From NCBI RefSeq assembly GCF_026013525.1, contig NZ_JAPDRA010000007.1, positions 61,118 through 125,117 on the forward strand: a stretch of 64,000 bases of DNA. The letters run 5' to 3'. Each line of letters starts with the position of its first letter. Positions within the stretch are counted from its first letter, which is position 1. Below, piece by piece: positions 30,046 through 38,304 of the stretch. The position numbers and the translations under genes were made by a program. Below the pieces are notes generated by a model. That model did not search any database, was not told the DNA's origin, and was given only the letters and a program-made list of their open reading frames with translations. The DNA is from Sphingomonas canadensis. Lineage in GTDB: Bacteria > Pseudomonadota > Alphaproteobacteria > Sphingomonadales > Sphingomonadaceae.

Positions 30046-30100
30046 GTATGTGCGGCGGGCGGCTATCCTGTGGCCTACGGAGTCGCGAAGGGGGGTCGCG

Positions 30101-30604
30101 GTGGAGCAAGTGCCGCTGGTGCATGCACGCATGACGTGCAGCGGCTTCCTCGTCTGCACGTTCTTCCTGGCCGCCGCCGCCGTCTCGACGCTGGCGCTGC
30201 TGGCATGGCTGGGGATTCCGCATCCGGCGGACCCGCGCCTGCTGGTGCGCGGCGCGCCGTGGGGCGTCATCGGTTTCGACCTGGCCTGGCTGGCGGCGGC
30301 GCTGGCGGCGATCGTGCTGCGGCTGCGCGACACCGGCGCGAGCGGCTGGTGGGCCGCGCTGCTGCCGCTGGCCGCTGCAGGCGCGGCGCCGCCGGGCGCA
30401 GCAGGGACGATGCTGGGCCTGGGCGCGGCGGCGCTGGCGGCGATCGCCTGGATATTGCTGATCGGCTGGCCCGGCACGATCGGCCCCAACCGCAACGGCG
30501 CCGATCCACGCGGATGGGAATCGCGCGAACACTATGACGCCGAACAGGCCGCCAATGCGGAGGCGATGCGCATCGCCGCGCAGGGCGCCCGGCGGCCGCA
30601 CTGA
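30101..30604 (+). CDS. DUF805-like membrane protein
   Basis: Small integral membrane protein of 167 residues. After four hydrophobic segments it carries RLRDTGASGWWA and GTIGPNRNGADP, the two hallmark stretches of DUF805 proteins. The start is uncertain: GTG 30101 has AAGGGGGG 5 bp upstream and is preferred; ATG 30131 and GTG 30050 are alternatives, the last lying inside the terminator region. It sits between ctaD and ctaB, an unusual place, and looks like an insertion into the oxidase operon. Function unknown. Confidence 0.65.
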   Translation: MEQVPLVHARMTCSGFLVCTFFLAAAAVSTLALLAWLGIPHPADPRLLVRGAPWGVIGFDLAWLAAALAAIVLRLRDTGASGWWAALLPLAAAGAAPPGAAGTMLGLGAAALAAIAWILLIGWPGTIGPNRNGADPRGWESREHYDAEQAANAEAMRIAAQGARRPH

Positions 30605-30662
30605 ACCGCCCCTCCCAGCCCCTTCCCCCCCGGCTTCGCTGGCACTATAGCGGCGCCGAGTC

Positions 30663-31565
30663 ATGAGTACCGTAGCCGCCACCGTCACGCTTCCCGCCGA
30701 ATGGCGCGACTTCCTCGCGCTGACCAAGCCGCGCGTGATGAGCCTGGTGGTGTTCACCGGATTGTGCGGCCTGCTTGCCGCCCCGGTGCCGGTCCATCCG
30801 GTGATCGGCTTCACCGCGATCCTGTGCATCGCGCTGGGCGCGGGTGCCGCGGGCGCGCTGAACCAATGGTATGAGGCCGATATCGACGCGGTGATGAAGC
30901 GCACGAGCAAGCGGCCGCTGCCCGCCGGGCGGATGGATCGCCAGTCGGCGCTGCATTTCGGCGTGGGGCTGGGCGCGTTCAGCGTGATCCTGATGTATTT
31001 CGCGGTTAACCTGGTCGCGGCGGTGATCCTGACCGCGTCGATCCTGTTCTACGTCTTCATCTACACCATCTGGCTGAAGCGCCGGACGCCGCAGAACATC
31101 GTGATCGGCGGCGCGGCGGGCGCCTTCCCCCCGCTGATCGGCTGGGCCGCGGCGACGGGGGACGTGGCGCTGCTGCCGCTGCTGCTGTTCGCGATCATCT
31201 TCCTGTGGACGCCGCCGCATTTCTGGGCGCTCGCGCTGTTCGTGAAGACCGATTACGCCAACGCCGGCGTACCGATGTTACCGGTTGTGGCTGGCGAACG
31301 CACCACCCGCACCCAGATCGGCATCTACACCATCCCGATGGCCGCCGCGGCGGTGGCGCCGTGGCCGCTTGGGCTGACCGGGCCGGTCTATGGACTGGTA
31401 TCGATCGCGGCGACGGCGGTGTTCGCGCTGCTCACCATCCCCGTGGCCACGCGCGCCGCGGGCGAAGGCGACGCGATGCAGCCCGAGAAGCGGCTGTTCA
31501 AATATTCGGTCTTCTATCTCTTCATCCTCTTCGCCGCGGTGGCCGCGGACCGGTGGCTGGCATGA
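30663..31565 (+). CDS. ctaB: Protoheme IX farnesyltransferase (heme O synthase)
   Basis: UbiA-family prenyltransferase that makes heme O, precursor of heme A for the oxidase. The 300-residue protein has about nine helices and the prenyl-diphosphate site [15 protein letters not shown] followed by KRPLPAGRM. Its stop overlaps the start of the next small gene (ATGA). Confidence 0.95.
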   Translation: MSTVAATVTLPAEWRDFLALTKPRVMSLVVFTGLCGLLAAPVPVHPVIGFTAILCIALGAGAAGALNQWYEADIDAVMKRTSKRPLPAGRMDRQSALHFGVGLGAFSVILMYFAVNLVAAVILTASILFYVFIYTIWLKRRTPQNIVIGGAAGAFPPLIGWAAATGDVALLPLLLFAIIFLWTPPHFWALALFVKTDYANAGVPMLPVVAGERTTRTQIGIYTIPMAAAAVAPWPLGLTGPVYGLVSIAATAVFALLTIPVATRAAGEGDAMQPEKRLFKYSVFYLFILFAAVAADRWLA

Positions 31566-31726
31566 CCCAGGACGAAACGCCCCTTCCCGGAACCGACGCG
31601 CACACGCGCGAGGTGCGCGCGCGCCAGGCATCGCGGGCGCGGGTGATGGCGCTGTTGCTGGGCGCCTTCGTGATCCTGGTCTTCGCGATCGCGATCGCCA
31701 AGATGACGGGCGGGGCGGCGCATTGA
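31562..31726 (+). CDS. Small single-pass membrane protein of the cox operon (CoxF-like)
   Basis: A 54-residue protein with a charged N-terminus ([16 protein letters not shown]) and one membrane helix ([15 protein letters not shown]). It overlaps ctaB (ATGA) and ctaG (TTGA), so it is translationally coupled to both. Alphaproteobacterial oxidase operons usually have such a short gene between ctaB and ctaG; its biochemical role is not established. Recognised by position, size and topology rather than motif. Confidence 0.75.
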   Translation: MTQDETPLPGTDAHTREVRARQASRARVMALLLGAFVILVFAIAIAKMTGGAAH

Positions 31727-32256
31727 CCCGCAACCTGCGCACCGCGCTGCTGGGATCGGCGTTCGTCGTCTTCATGGGCGGCCTGGGCTTCGCCAGCGTG
31801 CCGCTGTACCGCATGTTCTGTGAGGTCACGGGACTCAACGGCACCACCCAGCGCGGCGTGGCGGCCCCCGGCGGCACCGGCAAGAGCATCCGCGTGGCAT
31901 TCGATTCGAACACCGCGCCGGGCCTGGGATGGGAATTCAAGCCCGAGCAGCGCGTCGAGACCATCGATATCGGCGCGCGCGACATGGCCTTCTATGTCGC
32001 CACCAACAACGCCGGAAAGCCCGTCACGGGCAGCGCCACCTTCAACGTGACGCCGGTGACCGCGGGCAAATATTTCGCCAAAATCCAGTGCTTCTGCTTC
32101 AACCAGCAGACGCTGAAGCCGGGCGAGACGGTGCGGATGCCGGTGATCTATTATGTCGATCCGGCCATCCTGACCGACCCCGACACCAAGGATATCCGCG
32201 AGATCACGCTCTCCTACACCTTTTATCCGGTGGATTCCGGGAAAACGGCGAGCTAA
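31723..32256 (+). CDS. ctaG: Cytochrome c oxidase assembly protein CtaG (Cox11)
   Basis: Copper chaperone that delivers CuB to subunit I. The 177-residue product has one N-terminal membrane helix (LLGSAFVVFMGGLGFASVPL), then RMFCEVTGLNGTTQ and the copper-binding CFCFNQQTLKPGE. The start is a TTG at 31723 overlapping the preceding TGA; no ATG or GTG gives the full helix. Confidence 0.93.
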   Translation: MTRNLRTALLGSAFVVFMGGLGFASVPLYRMFCEVTGLNGTTQRGVAAPGGTGKSIRVAFDSNTAPGLGWEFKPEQRVETIDIGARDMAFYVATNNAGKPVTGSATFNVTPVTAGKYFAKIQCFCFNQQTLKPGETVRMPVIYYVDPAILTDPDTKDIREITLSYTFYPVDSGKTAS

Positions 32257-32288
32257 GGCACCCGCAAAACCAGCAACAGGGACCCACC

Positions 32289-33122
32289 ATGGCCGGAGCC
32301 AGGAATCATCAGTATCACATCGTGAACCCCAGCGTGTGGCCACTGTTCGGCTCGATGGCGGCGCTCGTGCTCGCCGCGGGCGCGATCATGTGGATGAACA
32401 CGATGCCGAGCGCGAAGCTCGTCTTCTTCGCAGGCCTCGCGGGCGTGCTCATCACCATGTTCGGCTGGTGGGGCGACGTGATCAAGGAAGCGCAGCAGGG
32501 CGATCATACGCCGGTGGTTCAGCTCCACCTGCGCTACGGCATGATCCTGTTCATCGCCTCCGAGGTGATGTTCTTCGTCGGCTGGTTCTGGGCGTGGTTC
32601 GATTTCGCGCTGTTCCCCTCCGCGGTCGAGGCCGTGGGCGGGCAGTGGCCGCCGAAGGGCATGCACGTGCTGGATGCGTGGCAGTTCCCGCTGCTCAACA
32701 CGCTGATCCTGCTCTGCTCGGGCACCACCGTCACCTGGGCGCACCATTCGCTGCTGCATGGCGACCGCAAGGGCCTGATCAACGGCCTGTGGCTGACGAT
32801 CGTGCTGGGCGCGCTGTTTAGCTGCCTGCAGGCCTATGAGTATATGGAGGCCCCGTTCCCGTTCAAGGCGGCGTCGGAGCATGGCTCCAGCTATGGCGGC
32901 GCCTTCTTCATGGCGACCGGCTTCCACGGCTTCCACGTGATCGTCGGCACGCTGTTCCTGATCGTGTGCCTGGTGCGCGCGTACAAGGGCCACTTCACCC
33001 CGAAGCAGCATTTCGGCTTCGAGGCGGCGGCCTGGTACTGGCACTTCGTCGACGTGGTGTGGCTGTTCCTCTTCGCCTCCATCTATGTGTGGGGCGGCTG
33101 GGGCGCGCCGGTTCACGGCTGA
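32289..33122 (+). CDS. ctaE: Cytochrome c oxidase subunit III
   Basis: Seven-helix core subunit of the oxidase, 277 residues. Recognised by NHQYHIVNPSVWPL at the N-terminus, ASEVMFFVGWFWAWF with the conserved helix-III glutamate, GFHGFHVIVGT and WYWHFVDVVWLFLF. The ATG at 32289 follows ctaG by 32 bp; a longer frame reaching back to 31929 overlaps ctaG and is not used. Confidence 0.95.
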   Translation: MAGARNHQYHIVNPSVWPLFGSMAALVLAAGAIMWMNTMPSAKLVFFAGLAGVLITMFGWWGDVIKEAQQGDHTPVVQLHLRYGMILFIASEVMFFVGWFWAWFDFALFPSAVEAVGGQWPPKGMHVLDAWQFPLLNTLILLCSGTTVTWAHHSLLHGDRKGLINGLWLTIVLGALFSCLQAYEYMEAPFPFKAASEHGSSYGGAFFMATGFHGFHVIVGTLFLIVCLVRAYKGHFTPKQHFGFEAAAWYWHFVDVVWLFLFASIYVWGGWGAPVHG

Positions 33123-33126
33123 CGCG

Positions 33127-33492
33127 ATGACCGAGCCCGCGCCCGTTCAGTCCGCACTGACGGGCGCCTGCCCTCGCTGCGGCAAGGGCAAGATGTTCGC
33201 CGGCATCGTCCGCTTTGCGGATCGCTGCGGAAGCTGCGGGCTCGACTTCTCCCGTTTCAACGTTGGTGACGGGCCCGTCGTCTTCCTCACCATGGGGGTC
33301 GGCGGGCTCGTCACGTTGCTGGCGATCCTGGTAGAGCTGAACTGGGAACCCGGCCTGCTGGTCCATGCTTTGCTGTGGATACCGGTCACCACCATTCTGG
33401 TGGTCGGCGCGCTGCGCTTCGCCAAGGGGCTGTTGCTCACGCTGGAATATCGCAACGCCGCGGAAGAGGGGCGGCTGAAGCAGGAGCCGTGA
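33127..33492 (+). CDS. DUF983 zinc-ribbon membrane protein
   Basis: A 121-residue protein with a paired CxxC zinc ribbon at the N-terminus (CPRCGKGKMF and CGSCGLDF) and two membrane helices (VVFLTMGVGGLVTLLAILVEL and VHALLWIPVTTILVVGAL). DUF983 proteins are regular companions of ctaE in alphaproteobacterial oxidase operons, presumably in assembly; function unproven. Starts 5 bp after ctaE; its stop overlaps the surf1 start (TGATG). Confidence 0.88.
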   Translation: MTEPAPVQSALTGACPRCGKGKMFAGIVRFADRCGSCGLDFSRFNVGDGPVVFLTMGVGGLVTLLAILVELNWEPGLLVHALLWIPVTTILVVGALRFAKGLLLTLEYRNAAEEGRLKQEP

Positions 33493-34136
33493 TGCCGCGT
33501 TTGCCAAAGCGCCTGCCGCTGGTGCCGACGATCGTCGTCGCGCTCGCGGTTGCGGCGATGGTCGCGCTGGGCGTCTGGCAGCTCGACCGGCGGCAGGAAA
33601 AGGCCGCCGCGCTGGCGATCTATTCGGCCAATGCCGGCAAGCCGCCGATGGCCTTTCCGCGCTACCCCGTCGGCGACGAATTCCTGTTCCGCAAGGCGAG
33701 CGCCAACTGCCTGGAGGTCATCGGCTGGAGCAGCCAGGGCGGGCGATCCACCGTGGGCGGCAACGGCTGGCGCCACATCGCGCAATGCCGCACCGGGGCA
33801 GAGGGGCCGGTGCTGCTGGTCGACATGGGCGTGGCGCGCGATCCCAAGTTCCGCCCGCAGTGGAAGGGCGGCCAGATCCGCGGCACCATCGCCCAGGCGC
33901 CGGACCACCGGCCGATGTTCGCGGGCATGTTCGACGATAGCCCGCGCGGGCTGATGCTGATCTCCGAAGCCGCCGCTCCGGGCCTGGAACCCACCGCCCC
34001 GCCGGACATCGCCAGCGTGCCCAACAACCACCTGGCCTATGCCGTGCAATGGTTCCTGTTCGCGATCGTGGCGGTGGTGATCTACCTGCTCGCGCTCGGC
34101 TGGCGCGAGAAGCGCAAGGGGCCTGGGAAAATATAA
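33492..34136 (+). CDS. SURF1 family oxidase assembly protein
   Basis: Helps place heme A in subunit I. The 214-residue product has the two-helix SURF1 layout: an N-terminal helix ending VALGVWQLDRRQEKAA, a periplasmic domain with RGTIAQAP, and the C-terminal NNHLAYAVQWFLFAIVAVVI. It is last in the oxidase operon. The central domain is somewhat shorter than in mitochondrial SURF1, as is usual in sphingomonads. Confidence 0.9.
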   Translation: MPRLPKRLPLVPTIVVALAVAAMVALGVWQLDRRQEKAAALAIYSANAGKPPMAFPRYPVGDEFLFRKASANCLEVIGWSSQGGRSTVGGNGWRHIAQCRTGAEGPVLLVDMGVARDPKFRPQWKGGQIRGTIAQAPDHRPMFAGMFDDSPRGLMLISEAAAPGLEPTAPPDIASVPNNHLAYAVQWFLFAIVAVVIYLLALGWREKRKGPGKI

Positions 34137-34375
34137 GACCGGAAGGGCAGGTCGCCCGGCCCACGCGCAACGCTAGCACCGCTCGCCCCGGGGCCTGCCG
34201 AAGGGGGGCCTGCCGCGAATCCCGCACCGGCGGAATGCGCCCTACGACAAGCTTTTCTGTATCGGATGATGTATCGGGCGGGCGCCTGGGCGGCGTGGCC
34301 ACGCCGCTCCAGCGACGGATGTGCGGCCATTCGACAGGCCAGGGGCGAACGGCTGCCTTGTCGCCACGCGGGCCT

Positions 34376-34540
34376 TTATCCGGTGCATGGTCCGGAATCG
34401 GGTCCGCCCCCCCCGCCCTCCCCCTGCGTCGCATCCCCCTCCGGCGCCTCCGCCGCGATCTCGCGCGCCTGTGCCTTGCGCCGCCTCAGGTTGGCGCGCA
34501 GTTGCTCGGCAAGCCGCGCCTTACGTTCCGCTTCGGTCAT
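34376..34540 (-). CDS. Small basic conserved-looking protein
   Basis: A 54-residue ORF starting at ATG 34540 with a helix-forming basic N-terminus (MTEAERKARLAEQLRANLRRR) and a Gly/Asp-rich tail. I recall similar short proteins in other sphingomonads but cannot confirm this here. No partner gene; it lies alone in the 490-bp stretch between surf1 and tRNA-Thr. The rest of that stretch (34141-34375) shows no convincing gene. Confidence 0.5.
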   Translation of the reverse strand: MTEAERKARLAEQLRANLRRRKAQAREIAAEAPEGDATQGEGGGGGPDSGPCTG

Positions 34541-34629
34541 GCGCGCGCGATAAACCGGACGGGATCGGGTTGACAATCAGGGCGGCGCCTGCACATAGGC
34601 GCCTCCCGCCCGCACAGACGCTGGCGTGT

Positions 34630-34704
<75 letters not shown>

Positions 34705-34969
34705 TTTTCTCCTTATAGATCAGTAGTTTATATCTACCCCTTTCCGGGGGCGGAGCCGGATTTTCCGCCACGGAAGCACTACGGAAGCAGCTGGAAGCGA
34801 AAGTTTGGCGGCTCTGGCGTAGGTGTGCCCATGCATTTGCTCCCACAAGCAGGGCTTACGCCGTCCGTTGTCGCGCGGCGGGGAGGAGATTCCGAGATGG
34901 TGTGGTTTTGCCGGTCGATCGCCTAGGGATCTACCCCTCCTGGTGACAACCGAGGCTATATTCGCAGAC
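34705..34969. other. Left edge of the putative integrated element (no gene seen)
   Basis: 265 bp between the tRNA CCA end and the first accessory gene. No integrase, no tRNA-end repeat and no convincing ORF here. A frame on the + strand from 34823 joins the MFS gene, but its first 49 residues (Cys/Arg-rich) do not look like transporter sequence. Confidence 0.5.
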
Positions 34970-36214
34970 ATGCTGCACGATGGAAAGAACCACGATGAGA
35001 GCAGCGCGCCGTCGCTAGCAGGGGCCGCGGCGTCCGTGAAAATCCCGAAGACGGTATGGGCGCTGGGCCTTGTCAGCCTTTTCATGGACGTGTCCTCGGA
35101 AATCATCCACGCGCTGCTGCCGCTGTTCCTGACGACGACGCTCGGCGCCAGTGTTGCGCTCGTGGGACTGATTGACGGCGTCGCCGAGGCTACCGCGTCG
35201 ATCTCGAAGATATTTTCGGGCTATATCTCGGATCGGATCGGGCGACGAAAGCCGCTCATCCTGCTGGGCTACGGCCTCGGCGCGTTGTCGAAGCCCCTTT
35301 TCGCGATCGCCGGCAGCGCGTCGGTCGTATTGGGCGCCCGCTTCGCTGACCGTATCGGCAAGGGATTGCGGGGAGCGCCAAGGGACGCGCTGGTCGCCGA
35401 CATGACGCCGATCGCGATCCGCGGTCGCGCGTTCGGGTTGCGGCAATCGCTCGACACGGTGGGCGCATTCCTAGGCCCGTTGCTGGCGATCGGCCTGATG
35501 CTCACTCTTGCAAACAATATCCGGGCGGTCTTCTGGGTGGCAATCATCCCCGGGGTCGTCGCGGTTCTGCTGGTCCTTTTCGGTGTCGAGGATCGACGGG
35601 GATCTGCCGATGCCCAATCCCCGGTGCCGGTCCGGACGCACGATCTCCTGCGCCTGGACCGTGCGTTCTGGGGCGTGGTCGCGATCGGCGTAGTGTTTAC
35701 GCTCGCCAGGTTCAGCGAGGCGTTCCTGATCCTGAAGGCGAACGCCGAAGGCTTGCCGCTGGCGCTCGCGCCGCTCGTCCTCGTCGTGATGAACATCGTT
35801 TATGCGCTCGGCGCCTATCCCGCCGGCGCCTGGTCCGATCGCGTGCCGGCCGCGCGCCTGCTGCTTTGGGGCCTCGCCTGCTTGATCGCGGCGGATATCG
35901 TAATCGCCTTTACCTCGGGCATCATCGGCGCATTTGTCGGGATTGCGCTTTGGGGCGCGCATATGGCCATGACCCAAGGTCTGTTCGCCAAGCTGGTGGC
36001 CGACCACGCGCCTCCGGAGCTGCGTGGTTCCGCCTATGGAGTGTTCAACCTTGCGACCGGGCTCGCGTTGCTCGCCGCGAGTGTCATCGCGGGTGTGTTG
36101 TGGGACCGTTGGGGATCGAGCGCGACCTTCGCCGCCGGCGCAGCGTTCGCCGGACTGGCATTTCTGTTGCTGGCGTGCCGGAGAAACACGTCTGGGCAAT
36201 CGAGCGACGGCTAG
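34970..36214 (+). CDS. MFS permease, possibly metal efflux (NreB-like)
   Basis: Twelve-helix major-facilitator permease of 414 residues. The loop after helix 2 reads SGYISDRIGRRKPLILLGYG, the MFS signature, and ARFADRIGKGLRGAPRDALVAD follows at helix 4. The opening VSLFMDVSSEIIHALLPLFL fits a subgroup found beside nickel/cobalt genes, and the next two genes are an RcnA-type exporter and its regulator, so nickel or cobalt export is likely. No C-terminal His-rich tail as in classical NreB. The start at 34970 follows a good hydrophilic N-terminus. First gene of the island. Confidence 0.72.
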   Translation: MLHDGKNHDESSAPSLAGAAASVKIPKTVWALGLVSLFMDVSSEIIHALLPLFLTTTLGASVALVGLIDGVAEATASISKIFSGYISDRIGRRKPLILLGYGLGALSKPLFAIAGSASVVLGARFADRIGKGLRGAPRDALVADMTPIAIRGRAFGLRQSLDTVGAFLGPLLAIGLMLTLANNIRAVFWVAIIPGVVAVLLVLFGVEDRRGSADAQSPVPVRTHDLLRLDRAFWGVVAIGVVFTLARFSEAFLILKANAEGLPLALAPLVLVVMNIVYALGAYPAGAWSDRVPAARLLLWGLACLIAADIVIAFTSGIIGAFVGIALWGAHMAMTQGLFAKLVADHAPPELRGSAYGVFNLATGLALLAASVIAGVLWDRWGSSATFAAGAAFAGLAFLLLACRRNTSGQSSDG

Positions 36215-36273
36215 GCGGGTGGCGCGGCGCGGCGCTTCGCCCAAATCATCGGCTTGCTCAAAAGCACTCGCGC

Positions 36274-36297
36274 TATCCTATCCAGGGGGATAGGATA
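36274..36297. promoter_or_regulatory. RcnR/DmeR-type operator overlapping the rcnA start
   Basis: Perfect 10-bp inverted repeat TATCCTATCC-AGGG-GGATAGGATA whose last base is the A of the rcnA ATG. The central G-run (GGGGG) flanked by inverted AT-rich arms is the arrangement known for RcnR/CsoR-family operators. Binding by the regulator encoded two genes downstream would block rcnA expression until metal is present. Confidence 0.75.
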
Positions 36298-37433
36298 TGG
36301 GGATGACGTCATTCACCGACCTTCTCCAGCAAGGCGCCGCTCACGCCTGGCTCTTCATCCCGACCGCGATTCTGCTCGGCGCGCTGCACGGCCTCGAGCC
36401 TGGGCATTCCAAGACGATGATGGCGGCCTTCATCATCGCGGTGCGCGGTACCGTGAGGCAGGCGGTGCTGCTTGGCCTTGCCGCGACGCTTTCGCATACC
36501 GCGATCGTCTGGGTGATCGCGCTTGGCGGGCTATATCTGTGGCGCGGGCTCGCGCCGGAGATGATCGAGCCGTATCTTCAGGTCGCCTCAGCTGTGATCA
36601 TCATCGCCATGGGCGCGTGGATGCTGTGGCGGACCCGGCGCGAGCAAGGCTTCGCGGCCCTTCACGATCATGACCATTTGCATGACGATCATGGTCACGA
36701 CGCCCCCACCCGGATCGATACCGGGCACGGCGTACTTCGGCTGGAGGTGTTCGAGGACGGCGTTCCACCGCGCTTTCGAATCATCGCCGAGCGCGGGCAT
36801 ATCTGGCCCGCCGGGGAGGTCTCGCTCGAGACCGAGCGGCCCGATGGCGCGCGACAGGCTTTCGGCTTCGAGCAGCGCGACGGCTATCTCGAATCCCGGG
36901 AGGAAATCCCCGAGCCGCACGAATTCGTCGCACGGCTCAGTCTCGCGCATGGCGGCCATGCCCATGACTACGACGTCGCGTTCATCGAGCATCATCACGG
37001 CCACGACCATATGCACGAGGAGCTTCGCGGCCTCGACCTGACCGCTGGAGTCCAGGACGCGCATGAGCTGGCGCACGCCAACGACATCCGGCGCCGCTTC
37101 GCCGACCAGAGTGTCACGACCGCGCAAATCGTGATCTTCGGTCTAACCGGGGGGCTGATTCCCTGCCCCGGCGCGATCACCGTGCTGCTCTTGTGCCTGC
37201 AATTGAAGGCGTTCACGCTCGGCGCTGCTTTGGTGCTCTGCTTCAGCATCGGCCTGGCGCTGACCATGGTCGCCTCGGGCGTGATCGCGGCGCTGAGCGT
37301 CAAGCACGTCTCCAGGCGCTTCAGCGGTTTCGGCGAGATCGTCCGCAAGGCGCCGTATGTCTCGGGCACGGTCATCCTGTTGATCGGTCTCTATCTCGGG
37401 ATCAACGGATGGCTTCACCTTCCAACCGCATGA
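36297..37433 (+). CDS. rcnA: Nickel/cobalt exporter RcnA (NicO family)
   Basis: Inner-membrane efflux protein for Ni(II)/Co(II), 378 residues. The signature LLGALHGLEPGHSKTMMAAF in helix 2 holds the metal-binding HxxxxGH/H motif. Two His/Asp-rich cytosolic stretches (HDHDHLHDDHGHD near 125 and HHHGHDHMHEE near 240) flank an extra soluble domain of about 100 residues, longer than the loop of E. coli RcnA. C-terminal helices include GGLIPCPGAITVLLLC. An ATG six bases further on (36303) is an equally good start. The regulator gene follows by 13 bp. Confidence 0.9.
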   Translation: MGMTSFTDLLQQGAAHAWLFIPTAILLGALHGLEPGHSKTMMAAFIIAVRGTVRQAVLLGLAATLSHTAIVWVIALGGLYLWRGLAPEMIEPYLQVASAVIIIAMGAWMLWRTRREQGFAALHDHDHLHDDHGHDAPTRIDTGHGVLRLEVFEDGVPPRFRIIAERGHIWPAGEVSLETERPDGARQAFGFEQRDGYLESREEIPEPHEFVARLSLAHGGHAHDYDVAFIEHHHGHDHMHEELRGLDLTAGVQDAHELAHANDIRRRFADQSVTTAQIVIFGLTGGLIPCPGAITVLLLCLQLKAFTLGAALVLCFSIGLALTMVASGVIAALSVKHVSRRFSGFGEIVRKAPYVSGTVILLIGLYLGINGWLHLPTA

Positions 37434-37446
37434 TATCGGATCACCC

Positions 37447-37713
37447 ATGAGCCACGCTTGCAACCCCGACCTGCTCAATCGCCTGAAACGGGCGCAGGGC
37501 CATCTGGCGACGATCCTCACGATGATCGAGGAAGGTCGTGACGGGCTGGAAACCGCGCAACAGCTCCAGGCCGTCGTCAGCGCGCTCGACAAGGCCAAGA
37601 CGTTGCTGGTGACGGATCATATCGAACATCACCTCGAAGATGTCGTGGGGCCACTCTCCGCGGAAGCGCGCGAGAAGCTGTCGCGGCTGAGCGACCTGGC
37701 AAAATATCTGTAG
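37447..37713 (+). CDS. Metal-sensing repressor, RcnR/DmeR (CsoR/FrmR) family, lacking the usual cysteine ligand
   Basis: All-helical DNA-binding sensor of 88 residues, expected to be a tetramer that releases its operator on metal binding. Conserved features: N-terminal MSH (His3), RLKRAQGHLATI in helix 1, and DHIEHHLED in helix 2 with the His pair. The cysteine that normally starts helix 2 (as in RPCLDIAQQLQ-type sequences) is Gly33 here (RDGLETAQQLQ); Cys5 is the only cysteine. Metal choice may therefore differ. Probably controls the operator at 36274-36297. Confidence 0.87.
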   Translation: MSHACNPDLLNRLKRAQGHLATILTMIEEGRDGLETAQQLQAVVSALDKAKTLLVTDHIEHHLEDVVGPLSAEAREKLSRLSDLAKYL

Positions 37714-37743
37714 CGCGGGCCACGCGCATGGTTGGTAACCGAA

Positions 37744-37885
37744 AGGGGAAGGCTTTCCCCTGACGCCGAGCCTTGGTCTCGGCGTACCCCTTCTGCGGGG
37801 CCGGCAGGCGACCCGCAGCGCCCCCAGGAGAGTGAGAGAAAGGCGGAGGTTTCACGACGGACTGAAGGCCGAGTGAGCTCCGGCC
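37744..37885 (+). ncRNA. Structured segment, possible leader RNA or element-backbone remnant
   Basis: Four hairpins occur in a row: AGGGGAA-GGCT-TTCCCCT (37744-37761), CGCCGAG-CCTTGGT-CTCGGCG (37764-37784), CCCC-TTCTGC-GGGG (37787-37800) and GGCCG...CGGCC (37867-37885), separated by a purine-rich stretch (AGGAGAGTGAGAGAAAGG). I recall similar sequence ahead of backbone genes of alphaproteobacterial plasmids and integrative elements, but here no such gene follows. It may be an orphan left by rearrangement. Confidence 0.4.
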
Positions 37886-38304
37886 GGCCAGTCACGGAGT
37901 TCCTGGCGAGAGCGCACCTTCTGCGGAAAGTTGCTTAATGACGCAGATCGCGTGCCGAAACCCTCCAAGCCGCGCGCCGCTTCCGAAAATCGTAAACCGT
38001 AACGAAATGCGCCCGCGTACAAGCTTACGTTGCTCTCCACCATAGTTACCCACGCAAATCTGCGCGATTCCGAAGATCGACGCTCAATGATTTCCTGAGT
38101 TCAACAGCAATCAATTGGCCATTCGGCTGCGTTCGAGCGGCCGCAACTATAGTTATTTGTTTACAGTGGAACGGTTTGGCGCGATCTAGCGCATGCAATC
38201 GCTCAACCGACTCCCTTGAGAAGTTGTTCGGACATGAGCCCAGTATGGGGCGTATCGGAGGGAAAGCGGCTTGAGGTCCGCGCCCGCGTGCGGCCAGGGT
38301 GGTC
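37886..38304. other. Intergenic region upstream of luxR
   Basis: About 420 bp without a convincing gene. GC content drops between 38040 and 38190, where a perfect palindrome AACTATAGTT (38146-38155) lies in AT-rich DNA about 150 bp before luxR. This may be the luxR promoter/operator. No classical 20-bp lux box was recognised. Confidence 0.4.

Noticed and set aside
28037..30910. 957-codon minus frame opposite ctaC-ctaD-ctaB
   Set aside because: His/Arg/Glu-rich translation crossing three well-supported oxidase genes and a terminator; pure antisense shadow.
31929..33122. Longer ctaE starting inside ctaG
   Set aside because: The extra N-terminus is ctaG in another frame; conserved CtaE begins at 32289.
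38140..38160. AACTATAGTT as a classical lux box
   Set aside because: Ten-base palindrome only, about 150 bp from luxR and lacking the usual 18-20 bp dyad; kept only as an unassigned palindrome.
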